64,000 bases of DNA, from assembly GCF_000373365.1 (NCBI RefSeq), contig NZ_KB891208.1:62001-126000 (forward strand). The letters run 5' to 3'. Below, piece after piece: positions 26,467-35,366 of this stretch. The DNA comes from Parafrankia discariae. Its GTDB lineage: Bacteria > Actinomycetota > Actinomycetes > Frankiales > Frankiaceae. The notes beneath the pieces are model-generated. The model had not been told where the DNA came from. It searched no databases and saw only the letters and a program-made list of their open reading frames with translations. Position 1 is the first letter of the stretch. Every line of letters starts with the position of its first letter. The translations under genes and the position numbers were made by a program.

Positions 26467-27138
26467 TCAGCAGCCCCGCTGGAAGATCAGCGCCTTGCCC
26501 ATCGCGGCCCACTCGTAGGCGATCATGTACGGCCACATGATTCTCGGTGGTGCCACCGGGCTCATGAGTACCTGTCCCGAGTAACAACGCCCCAACCGGA
26601 GCCGGGCGCGGGTCGTCTGGCTGGTCGAGGTGATCACGAGCACCGACCGCCAGCCGTACCGCGCGGCCGCGGCGGCCACCCAGCGTGACTCGCCCTGGGT
26701 GGTCAGCGGATCCGGGGCGAAGCAGATCACCTCGACGTTCGGGATGGTCGGCGGGCACGGGTCGTCCGAGGTGGGTACCGAGACGGCCAGCGTCGACGCG
26801 TACCCGGCCACGGCCAGGCTCACCGCGTGTTCGAGGCGGCCCGGGCTGCCGGCGAACATCACGATGGCGTCGACCGGCGCGGGGGAGTCCCGCCGGGGAT
26901 GGACGAACAGCCGGACGGTCGCGCCGAGGAACATGATGCTCAGGACCCCGAGGACCCCGAGGACGGTGGTGCGCCGCCTCCCGCGGCCCTGGGCCCGACC
27001 GTCCGTCGGCCGCCCACGACCGTCCGTCGGCTGACCGTGGCCTGCCCGCGCCCGTCCGCGGCGGGCCGGCGGCCGTCCGCGGGCCCCCCAGGGGTCCTCG
27101 CCCGTCCGAGGTGAGCGTGGTGCGGGTGGTGCCGACAT
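26467..27138 (-). CDS. YdcF/ElyC-like DUF218 membrane protein (paralogue B)
   Basis: 223 aa from ATG 27138 behind GAGGGGGATC. An Arg/Pro/Gly-rich cytoplasmic leader of about 55 residues precedes one membrane segment (TVLGVLGVLSIMFLGATVRL). The DUF218 domain shows VDAIVMFAGSPGRLEHAVSL, DPLTTQGESRWVAAAAARYG and VLVITSTSQTTRARL. It pairs convergently with paralogue A, 72 nt apart, and lies 11 nt downstream of the binding-fold protein on the same strand, probably as one operon. Confidence 0.85.
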   Translation of the reverse strand: MSAPPAPRSPRTGEDPWGARGRPPARRGRARAGHGQPTDGRGRPTDGRAQGRGRRRTTVLGVLGVLSIMFLGATVRLFVHPRRDSPAPVDAIVMFAGSPGRLEHAVSLAVAGYASTLAVSVPTSDDPCPPTIPNVEVICFAPDPLTTQGESRWVAAAAARYGWRSVLVITSTSQTTRARLRLGRCYSGQVLMSPVAPPRIMWPYMIAYEWAAMGKALIFQRGC

Positions 27139-27149
27139 CGCGATCCCCC

Positions 27150-28523
27150 TCAGCCCGGCCAGCCGGCCGGCCGGCCGGCGTCGGCATCCTGACCGGACGG
27201 CCCGACGGAGGGCCCGTCCGGAGCGGGCGAGGCCGGCCAGCGCGCGCCGAAGCCGCCGCCCAGCCCGGGCCGCGGCCGGCCCAGGCCGAACGGGCGAGAC
27301 GAGCCGAACGGACCGGTCGGGGCGTCCTGGGCGGGCAGCGGCAGGGTCGGCTCCGGGCCCGGGCCCGGGCCGGTGGCCGTCCGCTCGTCGGCCGGGGCGT
27401 CCGTGGCCCCGGCCGCGGGCCGCGGGTCGGCCTCGACGTCCACCCCGCCCGGCGGCGGGGCGTTCCAGCGCGGATGGTGGAACGGCGCGCGCGCCGCCTC
27501 GCGGGGCCAGACCGTCCAGGACGCGCCGGACTGCCACTGGACGATCGGGACCTGATGGCCGACCTGGAGCCCGGTCACCTCGTCGAGTCGGAAGCGGCCC
27601 AGCATGGTCGTGGTGTCGAGGCCGCGGGCGGCGGCCAGCAGCGAGGCGTCGCCGACACCGCCGCAGTGGCGGATGCAGCGCCCCAGGATCAGCCCCGCCA
27701 CGTACGCCCAGGCGGCGGTCGCCGTCGGCGGGACGCCGTGCAGCGCGGCGAAGTCGGCGGAGAACTCCCGCGCGGTCGGGCCCGTGCCGACCTCGGCGAC
27801 GCTGTCCGGGGCCCAGCTGGCCGGGGCCAGCAGGCCCTCTCGCAGCGCGCCCAGCGTGGCCGTGGCCTCGGCGCTCACCGCGGTGGAGAACGCGGCGGCC
27901 CGCCACGAGCGGCGCAGCAGCACGTTCGCGATCTCCAGCTCGTCGTCGGCCCCGCCGTGCACGATGAGGACGTCCGCCGGCGGGAGCAGGCGGGCGGTCT
28001 GCGCGCCGCGGCCGGGCGGGAACACGTTGGAGGTGACCTCGTACCCCTGGGAACGGGCCGCGGCCCTGGTCACCGAGGTCAGTTCGACCGCGAGATCCCC
28101 CGAGGCCAGCAGCGCGACCCGGCGGGCGTGACGGTCCACCGAGCGGATCGCCGAGAGCACCCCGCGCGGCCAGGTGGAGGTCGGCGCGGCCACGTTGACG
28201 ACGTGCGGGAACGACTGGCGCATGAAACGGGTGGACGGGGCGCCGGCGTTGAACACGACCCGGCCCGCCGCGCCGAGCGCGCCGAGCGCCGCGCGCGGGC
28301 CGACCGGGCCGAAGACGGCGGCGGGCTCGGCCGCCGCGGCCGAGCGCATCGCGCCGACCGGGTCGGGGTGGGCGTCGTAGGCCGTCACGCCCACTTCGTC
28401 CCAGGGTGGCGGCAGCCGTTCGTCACGTGCCCACAGTGTCATTCCGCGCAGCGCCGCCAGGCCAAGGGCGGCGTCCGGTCCGGTCAGCGGCGTGACCAGC
28501 GCGACGGGGAGCGGAGTCGTCAT
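27150..28523 (-). CDS. Type-1 periplasmic-binding-fold protein (LivJ/Peripla_BP_6-like) without signal peptide
   Basis: 457 aa from ATG 28523, with GAAGGAG about 27 nt upstream and no closer Shine-Dalgarno. The chain begins directly with the first beta strand of the fold (LPVALVTPLTGPDAALG). GPVGPRAALGALGAAGRVVF and RRVALLASGDLAVELTSVTR fit the branched-chain-amino-acid/amide-binding family. No signal peptide, lipobox or transmembrane segment is seen, so it may act in the cytoplasm as a ligand sensor, or the true start may differ. The last 110 residues are a Pro/Gly-rich tail. No ABC permease is linked. Confidence 0.75.
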   Translation of the reverse strand: MTTPLPVALVTPLTGPDAALGLAALRGMTLWARDERLPPPWDEVGVTAYDAHPDPVGAMRSAAAAEPAAVFGPVGPRAALGALGAAGRVVFNAGAPSTRFMRQSFPHVVNVAAPTSTWPRGVLSAIRSVDRHARRVALLASGDLAVELTSVTRAAARSQGYEVTSNVFPPGRGAQTARLLPPADVLIVHGGADDELEIANVLLRRSWRAAAFSTAVSAEATATLGALREGLLAPASWAPDSVAEVGTGPTAREFSADFAALHGVPPTATAAWAYVAGLILGRCIRHCGGVGDASLLAAARGLDTTTMLGRFRLDEVTGLQVGHQVPIVQWQSGASWTVWPREAARAPFHHPRWNAPPPGGVDVEADPRPAAGATDAPADERTATGPGPGPEPTLPLPAQDAPTGPFGSSRPFGLGRPRPGLGGGFGARWPASPAPDGPSVGPSGQDADAGRPAGWPG

Positions 28524-28597
28524 CGGCAGAAACCCGTGAGGTCAAGCACTCCTTCAGAATCCCACGCCCGTCGGGGCGGTACACCCGGCGGGAGTCC

Positions 28598-28603
28598 TAG
28601 GAT
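28598..28603 (+). promoter_or_regulatory. Candidate -10 (TAGGAT) for tatD
   Basis: TAGGAT lies 55 nt before the tatD start and would give a short leader carrying GAAGGAG. No clear -35. Confidence 0.3.
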
Positions 28604-28658
28604 CTGCGGTGGGCAAGGGGATGTCGGCGGGTGCGTTCTCGGGTGAAGGAGCTGTCGG

Positions 28659-29483
28659 GTGGCGAGGAACTCCGGACGTGTCGGTGACCCGCCACCGCCG
28701 CCCGAGCCGCTGCCCGTCCCGGCGGTCGACGCGCACTGCCATCTCGACCTGATGGGCACCCCGGTGGCCGAGGCCATCGCCGCGGCCCGCGCGGTCGGCA
28801 TCACCCGGATGGTCTCCGTCGGTGTCGACCTGCCGACCAGCCGCTGGCAGGCCGAGATCGCCGCGGCCAACCCGGAGGTCCGCGCGGCGGTGGCGATCCA
28901 CCCCAACGCGGCCGCGAGCGGCGTCGACGAGGAGACGTTCGCGGCGATCACGGCGCTCGCCCGGCTGGACGGCGTCGGCGCCGTCGGCGAGACCGGGCTC
29001 GACTACTACCGCACGCCCCCGGAGCAGCACGCCGCCCAGCAGGCGAGCTTCCGCCGGCACATCGCCATCGCCAAGGAGACCGGTCGGGCCCTGATGATCC
29101 ACGACCGGGAGGCGCACGACGACACGCTGCGCATCCTGGCCGAGGAGGGCGCGCCCGAGCGGGTCGTGTTCCACGCCTTCTCCGGCGACGCGGAGATGGC
29201 CAAGATCTGCGCCGACGCCGGGTACGTGATGTCCTTCGCCGGCAACGTCACCTTCAAGAACGCCCAGGAGCTGCGCGACGCCGCCGCGGTGGTGCCCGCC
29301 GAGCTCCTGCTGGTCGAGACCGACGCGCCGTATCTCACCCCGGTCCCGTGGCGCGGGCGGCCCGGCGGCCCGTACCTGGTGCCGCTCACCCTGCGGCTGC
29401 TCGCGCAGACCCGCGGCGAGGCCGTGGACGAGCTCGCCGCCCAGGTCGCCGCCAATGCGGAACGGACGTTCGGGCCCTGGTAG
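28659..29483 (+). CDS. tatD: TatD family metal-dependent deoxyribonuclease
   Basis: 274 aa. TIM-barrel amidohydrolase-like nuclease with 3'-5' DNase activity in its characterised relatives. Metal ligands are visible: VDAHCHLDL (HxH), GETGLDY (Glu), [10 protein letters not shown] (His), FHAFSGD (His) and [14 protein letters not shown] (Asp). GTG 28659 follows GAAGGAG at normal spacing. The tatD-rsmA order is conserved in many bacteria, and the rsmA frame begins around the tatD stop. Confidence 0.96.
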   Translation: MARNSGRVGDPPPPPEPLPVPAVDAHCHLDLMGTPVAEAIAAARAVGITRMVSVGVDLPTSRWQAEIAAANPEVRAAVAIHPNAAASGVDEETFAAITALARLDGVGAVGETGLDYYRTPPEQHAAQQASFRRHIAIAKETGRALMIHDREAHDDTLRILAEEGAPERVVFHAFSGDAEMAKICADAGYVMSFAGNVTFKNAQELRDAAAVVPAELLLVETDAPYLTPVPWRGRPGGPYLVPLTLRLLAQTRGEAVDELAAQVAANAERTFGPW

Positions 29484-30370
29484 CGACCGAGGCGCTGCTC
29501 TCGCCGGCCGACATCCGGGAGCTGGCCCACGCCCTCGACCTGCGGCCGACGAAGCGCCGGGGCCAGAACTTCCTGGTGGACCCGAACACGGTCCGCCGGC
29601 TTGTGCGTCTGGCCGGGATCGGCCCGGACGACGTCGCCCTCGAGGTGGGCCCCGGGCTGGGCTCGCTCACGCTCGGCCTGGTCGCCGAGGCGGCGGCGGT
29701 GGCCGCGGTCGAGGTGGACCCGGTGCTCGCCGCCGCGCTGCCCGTCACCGCCGCGGCCCGGCTGCCGGCGGAGGTGGCCGCCCGGCTGCACGTCGTCGAG
29801 GCGGACGGCCTGCGGGTCGAACCGGCCGACCTGCCGCCGGCGGTCGCCGCGCCGACGGTGCTGGCGGCGAACCTGCCGTACAACGTGGCCGTCCCGCTGC
29901 TGCTCGGCCTGCTGGAGCGGTTCCCGTCGATTCAGCGGGGCCTGGTGATGGTGCAGGCCGAGGTCGCCGACCGCCTCACCTCGCCACCCGGCGGCCGGAT
30001 CTACGGCGTGCCGAGCGTGAAACTGGCCTGGTACGCCGAGGCCCGCCCGGCCGGCGCCGTGCCCCGCCCGGTGTTCTGGCCGCAGCCCAACGTGGACTCC
30101 GGCCTCGTCGCCTTCACCCGGCGCCCCGCCCCACCGGCGGACGCCGGGCTGCGCCGCGAGGTCTTCGCGGCCGTCGACGCGGCCTTCGCCCAACGGCGCA
30201 AGACGCTGCGGACGGCGCTCGCCCCCTGGGCCGGCTCGCCGGCCCGGGCCGAGCTGCTCGCCCGCGCGGCCGGGGTGGATCCGGGCGCCCGCGGCGAGAC
30301 CCTCGACGTGGCGGCCTTCGCCCGGCTGGCCCAGCAGGCCCGCCTCCACCCGGTCGACCAGCCCGCCTGA
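29477..30370 (+). CDS. rsmA: 16S rRNA (adenine(1518)-N6/adenine(1519)-N6)-dimethyltransferase RsmA (KsgA)
   Basis: About 297 aa. It dimethylates two adenosines in the 3'-terminal hairpin of 16S rRNA using SAM. Seen: [11 protein letters not shown], the SAM loop [11 protein letters not shown] and the catalytic NLPYNVAVP, then a complete C-terminal domain. Homology expects a start near [13 protein letters not shown], but no ATG, GTG or TTG lies there. The only upstream in-frame start is GTG 29348, inside tatD (136-nt overlap); the next downstream is GTG 29576, which removes RGQNFL. I give CTG 29477, just before the tatD stop, as provisional. The start is unresolved. Confidence 0.9.
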   Translation: MVATEALLSPADIRELAHALDLRPTKRRGQNFLVDPNTVRRLVRLAGIGPDDVALEVGPGLGSLTLGLVAEAAAVAAVEVDPVLAAALPVTAAARLPAEVAARLHVVEADGLRVEPADLPPAVAAPTVLAANLPYNVAVPLLLGLLERFPSIQRGLVMVQAEVADRLTSPPGGRIYGVPSVKLAWYAEARPAGAVPRPVFWPQPNVDSGLVAFTRRPAPPADAGLRREVFAAVDAAFAQRRKTLRTALAPWAGSPARAELLARAAGVDPGARGETLDVAAFARLAQQARLHPVDQPA

Positions 30371-30437
30371 CCCGCTGGCCCCGCTGGCCGACCAGCCCGT
30401 CTGGCGGCCGGCCGGACCTGCCGAGTAGCCGGACCGG

Positions 30438-31457
30438 TCAGCCGACGCCGATCGCGCGGCGGGCGCCGGCGAGGACGGGGTGGGCGCGCTCGCGGGCCTT
30501 CTCCGCGCCGGCGGCGAGGATCGCGTCCAGCTCGCTGCCCGGGGCGACCAGCTCGTCGTAGCGGGCCCGTAGCGGGGTCAGCCAGGCGTCCAGCGTCTCG
30601 AACAGGGCGTTCTTCAGCTCGCCCCAGCCGGTGCCGCCCTGCTCGAGGCGGACCCGCATGTCCTTGACCGCCTCCGGGTCGGCGAAGTTCTCGTAGATCT
30701 GGAAGGCGGCGGAGGAGTCCGGGTCCTTCGGCGCCTCGACCGGCGTGCTGTCGCTGCGGATGCCGCGCACCAGCTTGCGCAGCTGGGACGGCGGCGCGAA
30801 CAGCGGAATCGTGTTCCCGTAGGACTTGCTCATCTTCCGGCCGTCGGTGCCGGGCATCGTCCGCGCGTTGACGCCGGACGGCAGCACCGCCTCGGGGATC
30901 TTCAGACTGAACACGTCGCCGTAGAGGTGGTTGAACGAGCCGGCGATGTCGGCGGCGATCTCCAGGTGCTGCGACTGGTCCTGGCCGACGGGGACGACGT
31001 CCGCGCCCATGACCAGGATGTCGACGGCCATCAGGATGGGGTAGTTGAACAGCCCCATGTTGACGCCGGAGTCGAGGTCGGCGACGCCGTTCTCCGCGTT
31101 GCGGTCACGGGCCGCCTTGTAGGCGTGCGCCCGGTTCATCAGGCCCTTGCCCGTGACGCAGGACAGGATCCAGGTCAGCTCGAAGATCTCCGGGACGTCG
31201 GACTGCCGGTAGAAGACCGTGCGCTCCGGGTCGAGGCCGAGCGTGATCCAGGTGGCGGCGACGGACCGGGTGTAGGCGGCGAACTTCGCCCGGTCCCGGA
31301 TGGAGGTCAGGGCGTGGTAGTCGGCGATGAAGTAGATCGACTCGTACGTCGCCGCCAGGTCGAGGGCTGGGCGGATCGCCCCGATGTAGTTGCCCAGGTG
31401 CGGATCGCCGGTCGGCTTGATGCCGGTGAGCGAGACCCGTGGCCGGTCCTGCGTCAT
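30438..31457 (-). CDS. trpS: Tryptophanyl-tRNA synthetase
   Basis: 339 aa, normal for the class Ic enzyme that charges tRNA-Trp. KPTGDPHLGNYIGA contains the HIGH-type ATP motif and GRKMSKSYGN the KMSKS loop. DQSQHLEIAADIA and AHAYKAA are further conserved stretches. ATG 31457 lies 8 nt after a TAGAAT -10 and has no Shine-Dalgarno, so the mRNA is probably leaderless. It converges with rsmA. Confidence 0.97.
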   Translation of the reverse strand: MTQDRPRVSLTGIKPTGDPHLGNYIGAIRPALDLAATYESIYFIADYHALTSIRDRAKFAAYTRSVAATWITLGLDPERTVFYRQSDVPEIFELTWILSCVTGKGLMNRAHAYKAARDRNAENGVADLDSGVNMGLFNYPILMAVDILVMGADVVPVGQDQSQHLEIAADIAGSFNHLYGDVFSLKIPEAVLPSGVNARTMPGTDGRKMSKSYGNTIPLFAPPSQLRKLVRGIRSDSTPVEAPKDPDSSAAFQIYENFADPEAVKDMRVRLEQGGTGWGELKNALFETLDAWLTPLRARYDELVAPGSELDAILAAGAEKARERAHPVLAGARRAIGVG

Positions 31458-31465
31458 GTCGGGTG

Positions 31466-31471
31466 ATTCTA
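31466..31471 (-). promoter_or_regulatory. Putative -10 hexamer TAGAAT (leaderless) of trpS
   Basis: On the minus strand TAGAAT is followed by 8 nt and then ATG 31457. Confidence 0.55.
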
Positions 31472-31538
31472 CGGCCCACCCGTTCCCGCCCTCCCCGCCC
31501 GCGCCCGCGGGGCGGCCCGGACTCCTGCCGGGCCGATG

Positions 31539-31580
31539 CGCGGCGGCCGGGTGAGCCCATGGGCTCACCCGGCCGCCGCG
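31539..31580. terminator. 42-bp perfect palindrome, terminator after prs
   Basis: Every base from 31539 to 31580 pairs about the centre 31559/31560. It lies 56 nt past the prs stop and upstream of trpS, so it probably ends prs transcription and insulates trpS. No U-tract follows, which is common in GC-rich actinobacteria. Confidence 0.75.
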
Positions 31581-31635
31581 GTCGTGCCGGCCGGTGCCGG
31601 CAGGGCCGGGCCCCGCAGGGCCGGAGCCGGCAGGG

Positions 31636-32610
31636 TCAGGCGTCGCCGCCGAACAGGCCGGTCACCGAGCCGTCCTCGAAGACGGCCTTGATGGCGGCGG
31701 CGATCAGCGGCGCGATCGACAGTTCGGTGATCTTGTCGAGTCGGGCCTCGCTGGGCAGCGGCAGCGTGTTGGTGAGGACGACCTCGCTGATCTCGGAGTT
31801 CTTCAGCCGGTCGGCGGCCGGGCCGGACAGCACGCCGTGCGTCGCCGCGGCGATCACGTCAGTCGCGCCGTGTTCCTTGAGGGACTCCGCGGCCTTCGTG
31901 ATCGTCCCGGCGGTGTCGATCATGTCGTCCACGATCACGCAGGTGCGCCCGCGGACCTCGCCGACCACGTCGAACATCTTGACCTGGTTCGGGACGTTCG
32001 GGTCGCGGCGCTTGTGGATGATCGCCAGCGGGCAGCCGAGCCGGTCGGTCCACCGCTCCGCGACGCGCACCCGGCCGGAGTCGGGCGCCACGACGGTCAC
32101 CTCGGACGTGTCGAGCTTGCTCTCGATGTAGTCGGCGAGCAGCGGCAGCGCGAACAGGTGGTCCACCGGGCCGTCGAAGAACCCCTGGATCTGGGCGGTG
32201 TGCAGGTCGACGGACATCAGCCGGTGCGCGCCGGCGGCCTTGAACAGGTCGGCGACGAGGCGGGCCGAGATCGGCTCGCGGCCGCGGTGCTTCTTGTCCT
32301 GGCGGGCGTACGGGTAGAACGGGGCGACGACGGTGATGCGCTTGGCGCTGGCGCGCTTGAGCGCGTCGACCATGATGAGCTGCTCCATCAGCCAGGTGTT
32401 CACCGGCGCGGTGTGGCACTGGAGCACGAAGGCGTCACACCCGCGGACGGACTCCTCGAAGCGGACGAAGATCTCGCCACTGGCGAACTCGTACGCGTTC
32501 GTGGGGACCGGCTGCACGTCGAGGGCCCGGGCCACCTCGGCCGCGAGCTCCGGGTGGGAACGCCCCGCGAAGAGCATCAGGTTCCGCCGGTTCTCGGTCT
32601 GGTATCCCAC
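31636..32610 (-). CDS. prs: Ribose-phosphate pyrophosphokinase (PRPP synthetase)
   Basis: 324 aa. It makes PRPP from ribose-5-phosphate and ATP for nucleotide, His and Trp synthesis. Seen: FASGEIFVRFEESVRG near the N-terminus, YPYARQDKKHRGREPISARL (ATP-binding flexible loop region), VDLHTAQIQGFF and the PRPP-binding CVIVDDMIDTAGTI. GTG 32610 is preceded by GAGGAGAT, an excellent Shine-Dalgarno. The glmU-prs order is conserved in actinobacteria. Confidence 0.97.
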   Translation of the reverse strand: MGYQTENRRNLMLFAGRSHPELAAEVARALDVQPVPTNAYEFASGEIFVRFEESVRGCDAFVLQCHTAPVNTWLMEQLIMVDALKRASAKRITVVAPFYPYARQDKKHRGREPISARLVADLFKAAGAHRLMSVDLHTAQIQGFFDGPVDHLFALPLLADYIESKLDTSEVTVVAPDSGRVRVAERWTDRLGCPLAIIHKRRDPNVPNQVKMFDVVGEVRGRTCVIVDDMIDTAGTITKAAESLKEHGATDVIAAATHGVLSGPAADRLKNSEISEVVLTNTLPLPSEARLDKITELSIAPLIAAAIKAVFEDGSVTGLFGGDA

Positions 32611-33045
32611 CGTTATCTCCTCAAGGCATGACTGGCGGCTCTGACAGGCGGCCCGTGACACGGACGGTTGCGGACGTGGACCGTTGATGTGTTCATCCGC
32701 GGTGACTCGGCCGGCTGGATCGGCCGAATCGGCTGACTTGTCTGCTGGTCGCGGTGGTCGTCGGGGGCCGGGCGGCGACGGGCGACGGGCGGGTACCCGT
32801 CACGCCGGGGCCTGGGCTGGGGTCACTGCCTGGTCAGGTCAGATCTACCCGTTCCGCCCGGACGTGGCGCGGGCGGCCGGGAACGAGCGACTCGGGATCA
32901 GGCGTCCCCTCCAACGCGGCAGACTGGGTCGGACGGTGTCCATAGCCGCAGAGCAGCCCACCTGCGGCCAAACCGTTTCTACGTTCGGCCTCGCACGGCG
33001 GAAACGCCAGCGATACCGGGGCCCGGGGCTGGGCTGTGGCTCAAC
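32611..33045. other. Intergenic region between glmU and prs
   Basis: 435 nt between two minus-strand genes. It probably contains a separate prs promoter. No RNA gene, coding sequence or clear terminator recognised. Confidence 0.55.
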
Positions 33046-34584
33046 TCACGTGCCTGGCGGCTCGGGCTGGCCGGGCTCGTTCGTGGTCGGCTCTGGTGCG
33101 GTCGGTTCAGATGTGGTGGGTTCAAGTGTGGTCGGCCTGGTCGTGCCTGTCTCCTGCTGGCCGGCGCGTCGTGCGGCCTGCGCGGCCGGGCTGTCGGGCC
33201 GGCGGCGCAGCACCCAGCCCGGCACGTTGCGCTGCCGGCCCTCCCTGATCGCGAGCGCCCCCGGTGGGACGTCCTCCCTGATGACGGCGCCGGCGCCGGT
33301 GTAGGCGCCGTCCCCCACGGTCACCGGGGCGACCAGCATCGTGTCGCTGCCGATCCGGACGTCCGAGCCGATCACCGTGCGGTGCTTGGCCACCCCGTCG
33401 TAGTTGACGAACACCGTGGTGCAGCCGATGTTGCTGCGCTCGCCGACCACCGCGTCGCCCACATAGGCGAGATGCGGGACCTTGGACTCGTCGCCTATGT
33501 CGGCGGCCTTCGTCTCGACGAAGGCGCCGATCTTGCCGCTGCGGCCGAGCCTCGTTCCCGCGCGCAGATGGGCGAACGGCCCGACGACGGAGCCGGCCCC
33601 GACCTCGGCGCCGTCGGTCACCGAGCTGACCACCCGTGCTCCCGGGCCGACGACCGTGTCGACGAGGGTGCAGTCCGGGCCGACCTCCGCCCCGGTGGCG
33701 ATCGTCGTGGTTCCGCGCAGGTGCGTGTTCGGCCAGACGGTCGTGTCCGGCTCCAGGGCGACGTCGACGTCGATCCAGGTGGTGGCCGGGTCGACGATCG
33801 TGGCCCCGCCGAGCATCGCGGCCCGGGTGATCCGCTCCCGCAGCGCGCGGCCGGCCTCGCTGAGCTGGACCCGGTCGTTGACCCCGCCGGCCTCGGCCGC
33901 GTCGGCGACCACGTGCGCCCCGACCGGTTGCCCGTCCGCGACGAGCAGGCCGATCACGTCGGTCAGGTACTCCTCGCCCTGCGCGTTGTCGGTGGTGAGC
34001 CGCTTGAGCGCGGACTGCAGCAGCTCGACGTCGAACACGTAGACGCCGGTGTTGATCTCCGTTATCGCGGCGGTCGCGGGGTCGGCGTCCCGCTGCTCGA
34101 CGATCGCCCGCACCTGGCCACCGTCGCCGCGCACGACGCGGCCGTACCCGGTCGGGTCGGGGACGACGGCCGACAGGACGGTGGCCGCCGCGCCCCGCGA
34201 CCGGTGCCGCTCGACGAGGCCGGTGACGGTTTCGCTGGTCAGCAGGGGGGTGTCGCCGGGCAGCACGACGACGGACGCGTCGGGCGGGAGGTCGGCCAGG
34301 GCCGTCAGCGCGACGCGCACGGCGTGGCCCGTCCCGCCCTGGTGCTCCTGGACGACGGTGCTGACGTGCGGCGCCCGCCGCGCCAGCATGGCCGCGACCT
34401 GCTCGCGCCCGTGACCGACGACGACGACCGCCCGGGACGCCCCGACCGGCTCGGCGGCGCGGAGCACGTGTTCGAGCAGGGTCAGACCGGCGAGGCGATG
34501 CAGGACCTTCGGGGTACCCGAACGCATTCGCCGCCCCTCGCCCGCCGCCAGGACGATGACAGCCGCCGGACGTGGCTCAGTCAC
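33046..34584 (-). CDS. glmU: Bifunctional UDP-GlcNAc pyrophosphorylase / glucosamine-1-phosphate N-acetyltransferase
   Basis: 512 aa. It performs the last two steps of UDP-GlcNAc synthesis. The N-terminal uridylyltransferase begins [20 protein letters not shown]. The C-terminal left-handed beta-helix has [33 protein letters not shown] (substrate Tyr region) and [13 protein letters not shown] Pro/Thr-rich tail of about 50 residues extends past the usual end. GTG 34584 follows GGGAGC. A tRNA-Gln gene lies upstream on the same strand. Confidence 0.97.
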   Translation of the reverse strand: MTEPRPAAVIVLAAGEGRRMRSGTPKVLHRLAGLTLLEHVLRAAEPVGASRAVVVVGHGREQVAAMLARRAPHVSTVVQEHQGGTGHAVRVALTALADLPPDASVVVLPGDTPLLTSETVTGLVERHRSRGAAATVLSAVVPDPTGYGRVVRGDGGQVRAIVEQRDADPATAAITEINTGVYVFDVELLQSALKRLTTDNAQGEEYLTDVIGLLVADGQPVGAHVVADAAEAGGVNDRVQLSEAGRALRERITRAAMLGGATIVDPATTWIDVDVALEPDTTVWPNTHLRGTTTIATGAEVGPDCTLVDTVVGPGARVVSSVTDGAEVGAGSVVGPFAHLRAGTRLGRSGKIGAFVETKAADIGDESKVPHLAYVGDAVVGERSNIGCTTVFVNYDGVAKHRTVIGSDVRIGSDTMLVAPVTVGDGAYTGAGAVIREDVPPGALAIREGRQRNVPGWVLRRRPDSPAAQAARRAGQQETGTTRPTTLEPTTSEPTAPEPTTNEPGQPEPPGT

Positions 34585-34814
34585 ACGAGCTCCCGCAATC
34601 TCGATGGACCTGGCCGGCCCGCGGAGGGTGAGGCATCGGCTGTCAGCCTACCGAAGAGGCACTCCACCCTCGGCGACGGTGGGTGACTCCGGGCGGTCCG
34701 CCCAGCGTGTGGAGATGGGAGTGGCAAAGAGGGAAATCTTTTGACTGGACGTTGGCGCGAAAGTTAAGGACGCCGTCTTGTCGATATAATTTCAAACACC
34801 CGCGACTGCTTGTG

Positions 34815-34886
34815 CTCCGCCGCCACGACTCGAACGTGGACTAAGAGAACCAAAATCTCCTGTGCTGCCGATTACACTACGGCGGA
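34815..34886 (-). tRNA. tRNA-Gln (anticodon TTG)
   Basis: 72 nt fold into a full cloverleaf on the minus strand: acceptor TCCGCCG/CGGCGGA, anticodon stem GGAGA/TCTCT with loop TTTTGGT (anticodon TTG, reads CAA), T-arm CCACG-TTCGAGT-CGTGG and discriminator G. The 3' CCA is not encoded. Confidence 0.97.
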
Positions 34887-35366
34887 CCGCGGGTAAAACA
34901 GGGTTACTGTCGCGCCCACTCTACCATCGTGCCCGGCAACGGAAGAAATGTCCGTGGGTCCTCCGGCGAGCGTCCGTGGTCCCCCTGGTGTTCTCTGTGG
35001 ATCAGGGCTTGTCCCGGACCCGACTCTCGCTGGAGCGGTGCGGGTACGTCGCGGCACGTAACCGCCTACCGGCCGGGGTCGCGAGGTGCATTCGTGTTGT
35101 GTTCGCGTGAACACTCTCGCCGTGATCGACCGATCCGGACGCAAGGTGATGATCCTGTCGCGAGGGGTGTTGGCGCGGAGGAGAGTGGAATCCCGTGGAT
35201 CGGGAAAGATGCCATCCGTCGCGTGGCGGCCGTCGGCGTGGGCTGGACGGTCCGGCCCGTTTGCGTGGCGGACGCCGTGAATGGTGCCCGTTGTCATCCA
35301 GGCGGGTTAACGTGGCGACCAGAGGGTCGGCAGTGAGCGGCCCACCGCGACGGACGGGATGAAGCA
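34887..35366. other. Intergenic region between tRNA-Gln and desaturase
   Basis: 480 nt between divergent transcription units. It must contain the tRNA promoter at its left end and the desaturase promoter at its right. No supported gene inside. Confidence 0.55.

Noticed and set aside
6358-28600. Prophage or integrative element
   Set aside because: No integrase, transposase, phage structural gene, direct-repeat att pair or tRNA target flanks the region.
31458-31568. N-terminal extension of trpS
   Set aside because: The extra residues are Pro/Gly/Ala-rich, include the prs terminator palindrome and lie upstream of the TAGAAT -10.
34783-34792. TATAAT-like promoter near tRNA-Gln
   Set aside because: The match to -10 is good, but no -35 stands at 16-18 nt and no gene starts downstream on the plus strand; the segment lies at the 3' side of the tRNA.
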